Origin: CAIWMF01 sp964402065
GTDB taxonomy: Bacteria > Verrucomicrobiota > Verrucomicrobiia > Chthoniobacterales > UBA6821
Assembly (NCBI GenBank): GCA_964402065.1
Contig: CAYOAN010000002.1
Location: 248,001-312,000 of the forward strand
Direction of reading: 5' to 3'
Length of the DNA: 64,000 bases
Shown: positions 9,274-20,228 of the stretch, piece after piece
Position numbering within the stretch: the first letter of the stretch is position 1
Layout of the letters: the number at the start of each line of letters is the position of its first letter
The notes under the pieces: model-generated
Databases searched by the model: none
The model's input: only the letters and a program-made list of their open reading frames with translations
Told to the model about the DNA's origin: nothing
Made by a program: the position numbers and the translations under genes

Positions 9274-10638
9274 ATGTCAAAATTAGAACTGCGTCAGCGC
9301 TTAGAAGAATTGGGAGTTAGGCCTAGTAAAATGCTAGGGCAAAATTTTCTTTTCGATCGTAACTTAGCTGCCGCTATTGTGAAGGCCATCGACATAGTAG
9401 AGGGAGATCACGTTGTTGAGGTTGGTCCTGGTATGGGGGCATTGACGGAGCATATCATTTCATCTCCTGCAAAAAAGATAACACTTATTGAGCGTGACTA
9501 TCGTTTGGCTGAAGAATTGAAGCATCGTTATCAAGGTGACCATCGCGTGCAAGTGATTGTTGGAGACGCGGCTCAAGTTGATCTGAGGCTCCTTTATGGA
9601 AATGGATTAATCAAGTTGCTTGGTAATCTTCCTTACAGCGCCTCAACGGCAATTATTTCGCATTTTACCCAACCACTCTCACCAGTCTGCAAGCTAGTTC
9701 TGATGCTGCAAAGAGAGGTTGCTGAACGTTTGGCTGCTTCTCCTTGTGATAAAAATTATGGCGCTTTGACGGTACTTCTTGGGCGGCATTGGAAGGTTAA
9801 AAAAACACGCGTTGTTCCCCCGGATGTTTTTTGGCCACGGCCAGCTGTTGAGTCCGCAATTGTTGAAATTACTCCTCGCTCTCGAGAAGAATTAATTCCT
9901 TGTGATGAAACAAAATTTCAAGAAATTGTCCGTTTGGGATTTTCTTCTCGTAGAAAGCAACTAGGATCGCTTTTGAAAATTGCAACCGCACGTTGGCGGG
10001 AGATGATGGAAAAATTGGGATATTCGCCAACTGTTCGAGGTGAAGATCTATCTATTAGTGACTGGTCAAAATTAACGCAGTTGCTTCACCCTTTGATGGG
10101 CCATCCGGCTGATGAGCGATGCGATGTCGTTGATGAGAAGGATGCTGTGATTGATGTTCAGGGACGAGATCTTGTGCATGTGAATAAGTGGCGACACCGA
10201 GCGGTTCATCTCTGGCTTTTTAACGAAAAAGGGGAGTTGTTTCTGCAAAAGCGCTCTCGCTGGAAGTCAAACCATCCAGGTCTTTGGTGCTCGAGTGTAG
10301 CAGGGCACGTTGATGCTGGAGAAGACTATGCAGCGGCGGCCCATCGAGAGTTAAAAGAGGAGCTAGGAGTTACATTGGAGCTGCATTCTTTTCATCGAGT
10401 TGAAGCTAGTGAGGTAACAGGGGAGGAGTTTATAGAGTGCTTTTATGCTCATACCGAAGGCCCTTTTACAATGGATCCTTGCGAAATAGAAGTAGGGGCC
10501 TTTTTTTCGAGTGAACTTATTTCCAGCTGGATTGCAACGATGCCGGAGGTGTTTACTCCTGTGTTTAGGATTTTGGCTCAGCGATTTCTTTTAAATGAGT
10601 CACAATGTCATTTTTCCAGAGTGACAAAAGAGACATAG
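9274..10638 (+). CDS. rsmA: RsmA (KsgA) 16S rRNA dimethyladenosine transferase fused to a Nudix hydrolase domain
   Basis: Two-domain protein of about 454 residues. Residues 1-270 are RsmA/KsgA, which dimethylates two adjacent adenines in helix 45 of 16S rRNA using S-adenosylmethionine: LGQNFLFDRN, SAM motif VVEVGPGMGALTEHI, catalytic NLPYS (about residue 116) and FSSRRKQLGS. Residues 275-454 form an Idi/YfcD-like Nudix domain: HRAVHLWLFNEKGELFLQKR followed by a complete Nudix box, GHVDAGE to REL-EELG (about 343-366). The open frame is continuous across the junction, so this is a genuine fusion. Plain RsmA is about 270 residues. GTG 9271 is an alternative start. The Nudix substrate is unknown. 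Confidence 0.92.
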   Translation: MSKLELRQRLEELGVRPSKMLGQNFLFDRNLAAAIVKAIDIVEGDHVVEVGPGMGALTEHIISSPAKKITLIERDYRLAEELKHRYQGDHRVQVIVGDAAQVDLRLLYGNGLIKLLGNLPYSASTAIISHFTQPLSPVCKLVLMLQREVAERLAASPCDKNYGALTVLLGRHWKVKKTRVVPPDVFWPRPAVESAIVEITPRSREELIPCDETKFQEIVRLGFSSRRKQLGSLLKIATARWREMMEKLGYSPTVRGEDLSISDWSKLTQLLHPLMGHPADERCDVVDEKDAVIDVQGRDLVHVNKWRHRAVHLWLFNEKGELFLQKRSRWKSNHPGLWCSSVAGHVDAGEDYAAAAHRELKEELGVTLELHSFHRVEASEVTGEEFIECFYAHTEGPFTMDPCEIEVGAFFSSELISSWIATMPEVFTPVFRILAQRFLLNESQCHFSRVTKET

Positions 10639-10649
10639 TGTCTCATTTT

Positions 10650-10667
10650 GCTATTTTAAAAAATAGC
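10650..10667. terminator. Short perfect inverted repeat after rsmA
   Basis: GCTATTTT and AAAATAGC (8 bp each) flank a 2-nt AA. It lies 12 bp after the rsmA stop and is followed by CCTATTTTTAG. It may be a weak terminator or an operator for dnaK; the stem is AT-rich and the loop too tight for a classical terminator. Confidence 0.3.
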
Positions 10668-10718
10668 TATCCTATTTTTAGTCTGCTTGTTTTTAGGTAG
10701 TTACAAATAATCATCTAG

Positions 10719-10736
10719 TTGGCATGAGATTTGCTT
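10719..10736 (+). promoter_or_regulatory. Candidate sigma-54 (-24/-12) type promoter of dnaK
   Basis: TTGGCATGAGATTTGCTT has GG and GC exactly 10 bp apart, as in the RpoN consensus TGGCAC-N5-TTGC. The predicted transcript would start about 3 nt before the dnaK ATG and so be nearly leaderless, which weakens the call. No CIRCE element is present. Confidence 0.3.
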
Positions 10737-10747
10737 CTTTATAAAGC

Positions 10748-12721
<1,974 letters not shown>

Positions 12722-12823
12722 ATTTAATAATCAATAACCAGCCATAAACTAGAGTGTTTTAAGAATAAATTTAGTTAATGCAGCGCCTGGAACAAGGTGC
12801 AAGGGTCACAGTATGTACTAATA

Positions 12824-12887
12824 CTTGAGGACATGAGCATCAAAGCGACGGGCTAAAGCGCACTAAAAATTTTTAAAAACGCTCTAG
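12824..12887 (-). repeat. Diverged dispersed repeat, copy 1 (inverted)
   Basis: Read on the minus strand it begins CTAGAGCGTTTTTAAAAA and later has TGCTCATGTCCTCAAGTAT; the same two blocks, with few differences and similar spacing, occur at 31876-31942 on the plus strand. It lies in the 188 bp between dnaK and groES and may contain part of the groES promoter. Confidence 0.4.
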
Positions 12888-12909
12888 CGGCACAACCCAA
12901 ACATAGAAC

Positions 12910-13203
12910 ATGGCAGTAAATATCCAACCTCTCAGCGATCGAGTGCTCGTGCAGTTGATTGAAGAGAAAGAAGTGAAACAAGGTGGTATCATTATTCCTG
13001 ATACTGCAAAAGAAAAACCACAAGAAGCTAAAGTCATCGCCCTTGGTACTGGGAAACTTGATGATGAAGGCAAGAAGATTGCTTTCACTGTCAAGAAAGG
13101 GGACACAGTCCTTATTTCTAAGTATGGTGGTACCGAAGTAAAAGTAGATGGAACATCTTACTTGATCATGCGTGAAGACGATATTCTTGGAATTATCGGT
13201 TAA
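12910..13203 (+). CDS. groES: Co-chaperonin GroES
   Basis: 97-residue heptameric lid of the GroEL folding chamber. Starts NIQPLSDRVLVQLIEEKE, with the mobile loop VKQGGIIIPDTAKEKPQEA (about residues 19-37), which contains the hydrophobic GGIII-type tripeptide that contacts GroEL. The C-terminus YLIMREDDILGIIG is typical. It lies 30 bp before groEL in a standard groESL operon. The leader ends CCCAAACATAGAAC without a Shine-Dalgarno sequence, and no CIRCE repeat was found in the 188 bp upstream. Confidence 0.97.
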   Translation: MAVNIQPLSDRVLVQLIEEKEVKQGGIIIPDTAKEKPQEAKVIALGTGKLDDEGKKIAFTVKKGDTVLISKYGGTEVKVDGTSYLIMREDDILGIIG

Positions 13204-13233
13204 TTAAACTTTAAACAATAAAACACAAATAAT

Positions 13234-14880
13234 ATGGCAGCAAAACAATTACAATTCGACGAAGCAGCACGTCATGCTTTGCTTCGCGGTGTTGAGAAGT
13301 TGGCTAAGGCCGTGAAAGCAACCCTTGGGCCTTCCGGACGCAACGTCATTCTTGATAAAAAATTCGGTAGTCCAACCATCACTAAAGATGGTGTTACTGT
13401 TGCAAAAGAAATCGAACTTGAATGTCCTTATGAAAATATGGGTGCACAACTCGTTCGTGAAGTTGCTTCCAAAACTAGCGATATTGCTGGTGACGGAACA
13501 ACGACTGCAACCGTTCTTGCCGAAGCGATTTTCCGCGAAGGTTTGAAAAACGTTACTGCAGGTGCTAACCCAACTTCATTGCAACGCGGTATTCAAAAAG
13601 CTGTTGATGCAATCGTAAGTGAACTTGCTCGCATCAGCAAGAAAGTCAAGGACAGCTCTGAGATCGCTCAGGTTGCTACTGTTTCTGCTAACTGGGATAA
13701 AAACATCGGCCAAATCATCGCTGATGCGATGGAAAAAGTTGGTAAAGATGGAACCATCACTGTTGAAGAAGCTAAGTCAATTGAAACTAGCCTTGACGTT
13801 GTTGAAGGTATGCAATTTGACAAAGGATACCTTTCTCCTTACTTCGTTACTAACGCAGAAGGAATGGAAGCTGTTCTTGATAACGCTTACATCTTGATTC
13901 ACGAGAAAAAGATCAGCAGTTTGAAGGATCTTCTTCCTCTTCTCGAAAAAGTTGCAAAGGGTGGTCGTCCGCTCTTGATCATTGCTGAAGATGTCGAAGG
14001 TGAAGCTCTTGCAACTCTTGTTGTAAACAAACTTCGTGGCACACTTCAAATTTGTGCTGTCAAAGCTCCAGGATTTGGTGATCGTCGTAAAGCAATGCTT
14101 GAAGATATCGCTATTTTGACTGGTGGCCGTTGCATTACTGAAGACCTGGGTATTAAGTTAGAGAATATCACACTAGAAGACCTTGGCCGTGCAAAACGCA
14201 TCACTGTTGACAAAGAAAACACAACAATCGTTGAAGGTGCAGGGAAGAATGCTGACATTCAAGGTCGCGTTGCTCTTCTTCGCCGTCAGATTGAAGAAAC
14301 TTCTAGCGATTATGATCGTGAAAAACTCCAAGAGCGTCTTGCGAAGCTCGCTGGCGGTGTTGCTGTGATCAATGTTGGTGCTGCAACTGAAACCGAGATG
14401 AAAGAAAAGAAAGCTCGTGTTGAAGATGCTCTTCATGCAACACGTGCTGCGGTAGAGGAAGGTATCGTCCCTGGTGGCGGTGTCGCTCTCATTCGCGCTC
14501 AAAAAGTGCTTGATGGCATTAAGCTTGAAGGCGATGAAGCAGTCGGTCTTGAAATCATCCGTAAGGCGATTGAGTATCCATTGCGCCAACTTGCTAGCAA
14601 TGCTGGTAAAGAAGGAGCACTCATTGTTCAAGAAGTGAAAAAAGGAAAAGGCAACGAAGGCTACAACGTGGCAACTGGTGAATATACCGACCTCGTTAAG
14701 GCTGGTGTTGTTGACCCAACCAAAGTAACTCGTAGTGCACTGCAACATGCTGCATCTATCAGCGGACTCTTGCTCACCACCGAGGCTATTATCTCGGAAC
14801 TTCCAGAGAAAGAGAAAGCTCCTGCAATGCCACCAGGTGGCATGGGCGGAATGGGCGGTATGGGCGGCATGGACTACTAA
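13234..14880 (+). CDS. groEL: Chaperonin GroEL (Hsp60)
   Basis: ATP-driven double-ring folding chamber, 548 residues. Starts MAAKQLQFDEAARHALLRG; the phosphate-binding loop GDGTTTATVLA is at about residues 86-96. The chaperonin signature AVEEGIVPGGGVALIRA is near residue 405. It ends in the flexible GGM-repeat tail (GGMGGMGGMGGMDY). Codon choice is strongly biased towards GCT, CTT and CGT, as expected of a highly expressed gene. It is followed 33 bp later by a strong intrinsic terminator, so the groESL unit ends here. Confidence 0.98.
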   Translation: MAAKQLQFDEAARHALLRGVEKLAKAVKATLGPSGRNVILDKKFGSPTITKDGVTVAKEIELECPYENMGAQLVREVASKTSDIAGDGTTTATVLAEAIFREGLKNVTAGANPTSLQRGIQKAVDAIVSELARISKKVKDSSEIAQVATVSANWDKNIGQIIADAMEKVGKDGTITVEEAKSIETSLDVVEGMQFDKGYLSPYFVTNAEGMEAVLDNAYILIHEKKISSLKDLLPLLEKVAKGGRPLLIIAEDVEGEALATLVVNKLRGTLQICAVKAPGFGDRRKAMLEDIAILTGGRCITEDLGIKLENITLEDLGRAKRITVDKENTTIVEGAGKNADIQGRVALLRRQIEETSSDYDREKLQERLAKLAGGVAVINVGAATETEMKEKKARVEDALHATRAAVEEGIVPGGGVALIRAQKVLDGIKLEGDEAVGLEIIRKAIEYPLRQLASNAGKEGALIVQEVKKGKGNEGYNVATGEYTDLVKAGVVDPTKVTRSALQHAASISGLLLTTEAIISELPEKEKAPAMPPGGMGGMGGMGGMDY

Positions 14881-14913
14881 GTCCAATGCTGAACACTTCG
14901 TTCAAACACTAAT

Positions 14914-14945
14914 AAAAAGCCGCGTTGAAAGACGCGGCTTTTTTA
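14914..14945 (+). terminator. Intrinsic terminator of groESL
   Basis: A 12-bp stem (AAAAAGCCGCGT at 14914-14925 and ACGCGGCTTTTT at 14932-14943) with a 6-nt loop and a T run: a textbook rho-independent terminator. Confidence 0.93.
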
Positions 14946-15300
14946 TTAATTTTTTTCTTTTCCATTAAAGCTTTAACAGATTACTAATCTGATGAGTTTC
15001 TAGATCGACAGCTTGTTTTGATCTTGTTAGAGCCGAGACAAATTGGAAGAACAATATTATAGGTTCATTATCGGGGGAGATTTTTTTGGCTCTTCGTGGT
15101 TCAATGAAACAGGTTCCTGGAGCTGTGCCCTAAATAGATGACAGCCTCCTCTGTTAGCATAACTAAAGCAATTCTATCTTTCTATTTTTAGTTTTGTTGG
15201 TGATCTTTTTTTGCATTTGAGCTGCGGTGGTAGTATATTCCTGAAATAAACTTCCAGTAGTGAGTTTGTTTTTAACAGGGCCAGATACCCCAATGAACTA
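14946..15300. other. Intergenic region after groEL terminator
   Basis: About 355 bp. Small stable RNA genes (tmRNA, SRP RNA, RNase P, 6S) were considered because of a GGGGGAGA stretch near 15075, but no diagnostic core of any of these is present. It presumably carries the promoter of the secreted-protein gene at 15301. Confidence 0.4.
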
Positions 15301-15831
15301 ATGAAAATATTTTTTAAAAAAGAAACTAACCTTTTTAAGCTTTTCTTTATTTTTGGAATGCTATTGATTCCAATGTGTTTTGGAAATCCAGAAGAAGACC
15401 AGGTGCAGCCTATTCCGGCTCCTGTAGTTGATCCAGTTGTTGTTAATTTAGCTCTAGTAGATGTAGGTGGTCCTAAAGCAATAATGGATCCTCGAGGAGA
15501 GAAGACAGTTACGATAAAATCGGGACAGCATCTTATTATTAAATTAGAAAAGCCAATCCTTCCTTATGGGACGCTAAAACATCCTCACAATGACACTGAC
15601 TATGAAGTGGATTACGGAATGGATGTTGGTGAGTGGGGGGACTGGAATAAATTTTTTAATGACATTTTTCCACTCTTACAAGAAAAAGAGAGCGAGGAAG
15701 TTGGGAACAACAATATTTATTTTCTAAAAGCTTTAGAGTCTTCTGAACCAGAAGAACGAGAAGTTTTTATTGGGTTTATGTCACACACTGCATCCCCAAA
15801 GCATGCAGACTTAACGGTGATTATTAAGTAA
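15301..15831 (+). CDS. Secreted protein of unknown function
   Basis: 176 residues. A basic N-terminus and hydrophobic stretch (LFKLFFIFGMLLIPMCFG, residues 12-29) form a signal peptide. It is followed by a Pro/Val-rich spacer (QPIPAPVVDPVVVN) and a compact domain with alternating hydrophobic residues (TVTIKSGQHLIIKLEKPI, ending ADLTVIIK) that suggests a beta-sandwich fold. No family was recognised. It is monocistronic; downstream there is an imperfect stem (CCAAAATAGA at 15849 and TCTATTTTGG at 15900) that may end transcription. Confidence 0.6.
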   Translation: MKIFFKKETNLFKLFFIFGMLLIPMCFGNPEEDQVQPIPAPVVDPVVVNLALVDVGGPKAIMDPRGEKTVTIKSGQHLIIKLEKPILPYGTLKHPHNDTDYEVDYGMDVGEWGDWNKFFNDIFPLLQEKESEEVGNNNIYFLKALESSEPEEREVFIGFMSHTASPKHADLTVIIK

Positions 15832-16029
15832 GTATCCTTGCCGATACTCCAAAATAGATGTACAGAGCTGATGCAGCTTTATTATTACTGTTGGCAATTT
15901 CTATTTTGGATAAGCTCGAGCCTATTTCCAATGGCGTTTTATTTTGAAAAGTAAAATGCCGCTGGTTGTTGTGGCCTATGAGGAATTTTTACCTTTGCAA
16001 ATTTCTTGTTCCTTTTGTTTTATGATTGT

Positions 16030-17817
16030 ATGACAAATTTTTCCTCTCCCTCATTTGGTCAGAAAAAACCATTTAATTCTTCTCTGCTAGCTTGGGTACA
16101 AGAAGTTGCATCGATTACTACTCCTGATCACATTTTTTGGTGTGATGGAAGTGAAGAGGAAAAAGAATTTTTAACAGAGCAGGCTGTTGAGCAAAAAATC
16201 TTAATTAAGCTCGATCAAAAAAAATGGCCAGGCTGTTACTATCATCATTCCAATCCTAATGATGTAGCACGTGTCGAGCAGGCAACTTTTATTTGTTGTG
16301 AGCGTCAAGAAGATGCAGGGCCTACTAATAATTGGACCGAGCCCAAAGAAATGAAAGATAAGCTCCATGGCATGCTGTGTGGTGCCATGAAAGGGCGAAC
16401 GATGTATGTCATTCCTTACCTCATGGGCCCGGCTGGATCTCCTATGACTAAGGTAGGTGTAGAAATAACGGATTCAATTTATGTTGTCCTCAATATGCGC
16501 ATCATGACGCGCATGGGAGAGGTAGCTTTGAAGCACCTTGGCGAGAGCTCGGACTTTAATCGAGGTATTCATTCAGTTTTAGATTGCAATCCAGAGCGAC
16601 GTTATATTTGTCATTTTCCACAAGACAACATGATTGTTTCTGTTGGCTCTGGTTATGGCGGCAATGTTTTACTTGGGAAAAAATGCCTTGCTCTCCGTAT
16701 TGGATCGACTTTAGGGCGTGATGAAGGGTGGCTTGCAGAACACATGCTGCTTCTTTGTCTTGAAGACCCTCAAGGAAAAAAAACATACGTTGCTGCAGCG
16801 TTCCCATCAGCTTGTGGAAAAACAAATTTTGCGATGATGATTCCACCAGAAAGTTTCAAAGGATGGAAGGTAACAACGGTAGGAGACGATATTGCATGGA
16901 TGAAACCAGGAAAAGATGGGCGGCTCTATGCTATTAATCCGGAAGCTGGTTATTTTGGAGTAGTACCAGGAACGAATAATAAATCGAATTTCAATGCGAT
17001 GCGGAGCATGGAGAGAGATACTATTTTTACTAATGTAGCACGCACTCCAGATGGTGATGTATGGTGGGAAGGAAAAGATAATCCACCACCAAAAGATTTG
17101 ATTGATTGGAAGGGAAACCATTGGAACCCACAAAGCGGTGAGAAAGCAGCGCATCCCAACAGCCGCTTCACGGCCCCCATGCGTAATAATCCAGCAGTAG
17201 CTGAGGAGGTCGAGTGGCCAGAAGGAGTGCCCATTAGTGCCATTGTTTTTGGAGGACGGCGTGCTAATACGATGCCGCTTGTTTTCCAGGCTTTCAGCTG
17301 GATTCATGGTGTTTATGTTGGGGCTACTGTTGGTTCTGAGATGACCGCTGCCGCCGCTGGAACTTTAGGACAAGTGCGCCGTGACCCCATGGCGATGCTT
17401 CCATTTTGCGGTTATAACATGGGGAAATATTTTGATCATTGGCTTGAGATGCGACGTAAGATTAAAATTTTACCGCGCATTTTTCATGTGAATTGGTTTC
17501 GAAAAGATAGCGAAGGAAATTATCTTTGGCCTGGATTTGGCGAAAATATGCGTGTTCTCCAATGGATTGCAGAACGTTGCCAAGGCCGTGCAAACGGCTT
17601 GGAAACAGCGATTGGTTGGATGCCGCGTTACGAAGATATGAATATGAATGGGATTCCTGGCGGAATGACTCCAGAACGTTTTGAGGATTTACAAAAAATC
17701 GATCCTGAAGAATGGCGACGAGAACTTATCCTTCAAGATGAACTTTTTATCAGGCTTTATCGAGACTTGCCAAAAGAATTGATGTGCCAGCGAGAGCTGC
17801 TGATTTCAAGATTGTGA
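16030..17817 (+). CDS. pckG: Phosphoenolpyruvate carboxykinase, GTP-dependent
   Basis: Interconverts oxaloacetate plus GTP with phosphoenolpyruvate, CO2 and GDP, the entry to gluconeogenesis. About 595 residues from ATG 16030; an in-frame upstream ATG at 16006 adds 8 hydrophobic residues and is less likely. The GTP class is shown by kinase-1a AFPSACGKTNFAMM (about residue 256), where the reactive Cys of the P-loop is visible, kinase-2 VGDDIAWMKPG, and the specificity region FGGRRANTMPLVFQAFSW. The length matches the GTP family (about 600) rather than the ATP family (about 540). It is a single-gene unit. This implies growth on organic acids or amino acids. Confidence 0.96.
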   Translation: MTNFSSPSFGQKKPFNSSLLAWVQEVASITTPDHIFWCDGSEEEKEFLTEQAVEQKILIKLDQKKWPGCYYHHSNPNDVARVEQATFICCERQEDAGPTNNWTEPKEMKDKLHGMLCGAMKGRTMYVIPYLMGPAGSPMTKVGVEITDSIYVVLNMRIMTRMGEVALKHLGESSDFNRGIHSVLDCNPERRYICHFPQDNMIVSVGSGYGGNVLLGKKCLALRIGSTLGRDEGWLAEHMLLLCLEDPQGKKTYVAAAFPSACGKTNFAMMIPPESFKGWKVTTVGDDIAWMKPGKDGRLYAINPEAGYFGVVPGTNNKSNFNAMRSMERDTIFTNVARTPDGDVWWEGKDNPPPKDLIDWKGNHWNPQSGEKAAHPNSRFTAPMRNNPAVAEEVEWPEGVPISAIVFGGRRANTMPLVFQAFSWIHGVYVGATVGSEMTAAAAGTLGQVRRDPMAMLPFCGYNMGKYFDHWLEMRRKIKILPRIFHVNWFRKDSEGNYLWPGFGENMRVLQWIAERCQGRANGLETAIGWMPRYEDMNMNGIPGGMTPERFEDLQKIDPEEWRRELILQDELFIRLYRDLPKELMCQRELLISRL

Positions 17818-17932
17818 GTAGAATCTTGTTAATGCCGTTGCAAAGGAGCGAGAATGGACCGTAGTAGCGCGTTTTTACCAGATTCTACATTTACTCATAA
17901 CGGCAGGATTGTTCATAGAAGCTATTTTTGCA

Positions 17933-20167
17933 ATGCAACATGAGTTTATCAAAGAGCCTCATAAAGCGACCCTTCATTATCGAGACGAGGCGCTTCGAGC
18001 ACTTAGTATTGGAAAAAAAAGTGAGTTCTCATGGTGGAGGCTAGCTGCTGATGCCGCCAAGCAAGCGGCTCGTCAGCGTCGGAAAAATAGTATTCTCACT
18101 CCTGTTGAGATGCCTTTTATTGATAATTTTGTTCGCTTGGGTCTTGCTCTGCAAAAAACAAATGAAGCTCTTGAAGGTGATTCAATTCAAAAAAAGCAGC
18201 AACCTTTTTTGATAAATGATGTTCCGCCAGAAATTTTTTTTCATTACCAATATTGGATGCGGTGCTTAGTAGTTAATTGCTCTCATCATTTTGAGCAAGA
18301 AATGAGGCAACTTACTGAAGTTGCTAGGAAGTATCGGCAGATCTTACCTCAAACTTCCCTCTATTCTGAGCGAGCCTTTCATTTTTTTAAAATGGCGCAG
18401 CAACATCAGCAGCGCCAGAGTTTCAGCGCTTCTCTTCAAGATGAATTAACCATAGCTCGGCTGGTGAGTGTTGCTTATGAGGCAGCTCACCTTGCTAATA
18501 TTATTGTTCAAGGAGCCGGTATTGCTCATGAAAAACACCCCTCTTTTTTAGAGCATTGGGAAACTATGAAGCGCTATGCAGAACAAGTGCTTTCTTTAAG
18601 AATTAAAATTGTAGAAGCAAGTCAGCTGGAGCAAGAGCAAGAGGTCGTCGAGTATTCTCTAGCTGCATTTGCCATGAATGATGCGGCGGAAAGCGTAGTC
18701 CAAATGCTAAAGGCTATCATTGCTAGTAATGAGGTTTTAGCACAACAGTGGAGCAAAACACTCCCGCAAGCCCTCAACATTGCAGAAAGAAGAGTTGCGT
18801 TTGTAACATCACAGTTACCTTCATTGTTACAGAATGACGCTGCAGTTTGGTTGGAAGCCTCTTTAGAAGCAGACCTCAAACGCATAGAAGCAATAGAACA
18901 GGAATACCATCAAGTTGCTTTTTATTGGGAGCGATCACGAGGTTTTTTTCAATGGGTTGCTCTCTTGTGTGACCAAGTACGGTTAGTAAAAGAGCCTTTT
19001 CCTTCCATCGCTAGAAGGTGGTACAGTCTGATGTTGAGGCGGCTTGAAAAAAAAGCTCAGAAGAAAATTCCCATTATGTTTTTGGAAAAAGTTCTTTTTG
19101 GTATGTCACGTGATCTGTTTCCTTCCTTTGAATGGAATCAAAGGTGGGAGAAAGGAGCATTTGTCAAATTTGCAGAGATTGGTAAAAGTTTGACGGTGCA
19201 TACATGGCTTTATCAAACAGGCAGTTTGTTGAAGCAAGCAGGAGTGAATTGTGAATTTTTTATAGGTATGCCACGTCTTCCTTGCCGAGGAATCGTTGTC
19301 ACAATGAGTGGGCTTTTATATTGCTATCCAAAAAAAGTGCGTTTTTCTCCCTCTCTTTTTGTGGCTGGCATTGTAGCTGATGATGGAATTCCTCATCCCG
19401 CTGCCGCGGTTCATTTGATCCCGAATCAAGTTGCTACAAAGTACCTTCCTTTTACAGAGTTCATTCCGCACTGGCCTCAACCTTTTCTTATTCCGCGCGA
19501 TCCAGCTCGAGGCAAGCGTTTTGAAACGATTGGATTTATGGGGGACCCGCAGAACATAGCGCCAGAGCTTTGTTCCAAGGAGTGGCATGCACGATTAGAA
19601 AAAGAATTAGGACTTCGCTTTGTTTGCCGCGATTTTGACGATTGGCATAATTTTAGTGATCTTGATTGTGTTGTAGCTATTCGAGATTTTTCAACACGGC
19701 GTTTTTATTATAAACCAGCGCACAAGCTCTATAATGCTTGGTTGGCTGAGGTTCCTTTTATTGGGGGACGTGATTCAGCTTTTGCCATTGATGGGAGTCC
19801 TGGACATGATTACCTTTTAGCTCGCTCTGCTGAAGAAGTTTTTTCTTACCTTAAACAACTCAAAGAAGATCCTCTTTTTCGTGCAAAATTGGTGGAGAAT
19901 GGGCGGCAATCAAGAGTTCCTTATACAAGAGATGCTGTACTCAAATCGTGGAAACGATTAGTACAAGAGACGCTTCCGGTGCGTGCTTTGAAATGGGAGG
20001 AGGCCTCGGCTCTAAAAAGAACGTGGCTGATGTTTCTTCAACGACGGAGTTGTGAGATTCAAAAAATTATTTTTAAATATTATAAACCTAAAAAGTATAA
20101 ATTTGTGATTGGGAAAAAACCAGATCCACTGGAATGGGCTAGTCCTAAGGACGCTTCAACGCACTAG
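17933..20167 (+). CDS. Large two-domain protein with glycosyltransferase-like C-terminus
   Basis: About 744 residues from ATG 17933 (a TTG at 17909 would add eight). No signal peptide or clear membrane segment. Residues 1-420 are rich in Ala, Gln, Glu and Arg and predicted helical, without a recognised fold. Residues 440-690 look like a GT-B-type glycosyltransferase half: short beta-strand/turn units (FETIGFMGDPQNIAPE, LRFVCRDFDDWHNFSDLDCV), then a KPAHKLYNAWLAEVPFIGG segment that resembles the donor-binding region of GT4-like enzymes, and RSAEEVFSYLKQLKEDP near the end. The C-terminal 60 residues are basic. No EX7E motif can be placed confidently. Single gene between pckG and a hydrolase; function unknown. 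Confidence 0.55.
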   Translation: MQHEFIKEPHKATLHYRDEALRALSIGKKSEFSWWRLAADAAKQAARQRRKNSILTPVEMPFIDNFVRLGLALQKTNEALEGDSIQKKQQPFLINDVPPEIFFHYQYWMRCLVVNCSHHFEQEMRQLTEVARKYRQILPQTSLYSERAFHFFKMAQQHQQRQSFSASLQDELTIARLVSVAYEAAHLANIIVQGAGIAHEKHPSFLEHWETMKRYAEQVLSLRIKIVEASQLEQEQEVVEYSLAAFAMNDAAESVVQMLKAIIASNEVLAQQWSKTLPQALNIAERRVAFVTSQLPSLLQNDAAVWLEASLEADLKRIEAIEQEYHQVAFYWERSRGFFQWVALLCDQVRLVKEPFPSIARRWYSLMLRRLEKKAQKKIPIMFLEKVLFGMSRDLFPSFEWNQRWEKGAFVKFAEIGKSLTVHTWLYQTGSLLKQAGVNCEFFIGMPRLPCRGIVVTMSGLLYCYPKKVRFSPSLFVAGIVADDGIPHPAAAVHLIPNQVATKYLPFTEFIPHWPQPFLIPRDPARGKRFETIGFMGDPQNIAPELCSKEWHARLEKELGLRFVCRDFDDWHNFSDLDCVVAIRDFSTRRFYYKPAHKLYNAWLAEVPFIGGRDSAFAIDGSPGHDYLLARSAEEVFSYLKQLKEDPLFRAKLVENGRQSRVPYTRDAVLKSWKRLVQETLPVRALKWEEASALKRTWLMFLQRRSCEIQKIIFKYYKPKKYKFVIGKKPDPLEWASPKDASTH

Positions 20168-20228
20168 CTGAGCTTTCTATTTTTTTAAAACGTAAACAAA
20201 ACCATCATATTATTTAATGCGCTAGCTT

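Noticed and set aside
12722..12909. CIRCE heat-shock operator upstream of groES
   Set aside because: No TTAGCACTC-N9-GAGTGCTAA or close variant is present; the inverted blocks found belong to a dispersed repeat.
14173..14886. 237-codon open frame antisense to groEL
   Set aside because: It is the shadow of a highly biased groEL coding sequence; the product is rich in Ser, Phe and Cys and has no recognisable pattern.
15060..15130. Possible small stable RNA (GGGGGAGA... GGCTCTTCGTGG)
   Set aside because: Considered as a tmRNA 5' end, but the matching 3' acceptor half and tRNA-like T-arm are missing, and no SRP, 6S or RNase P core is present.
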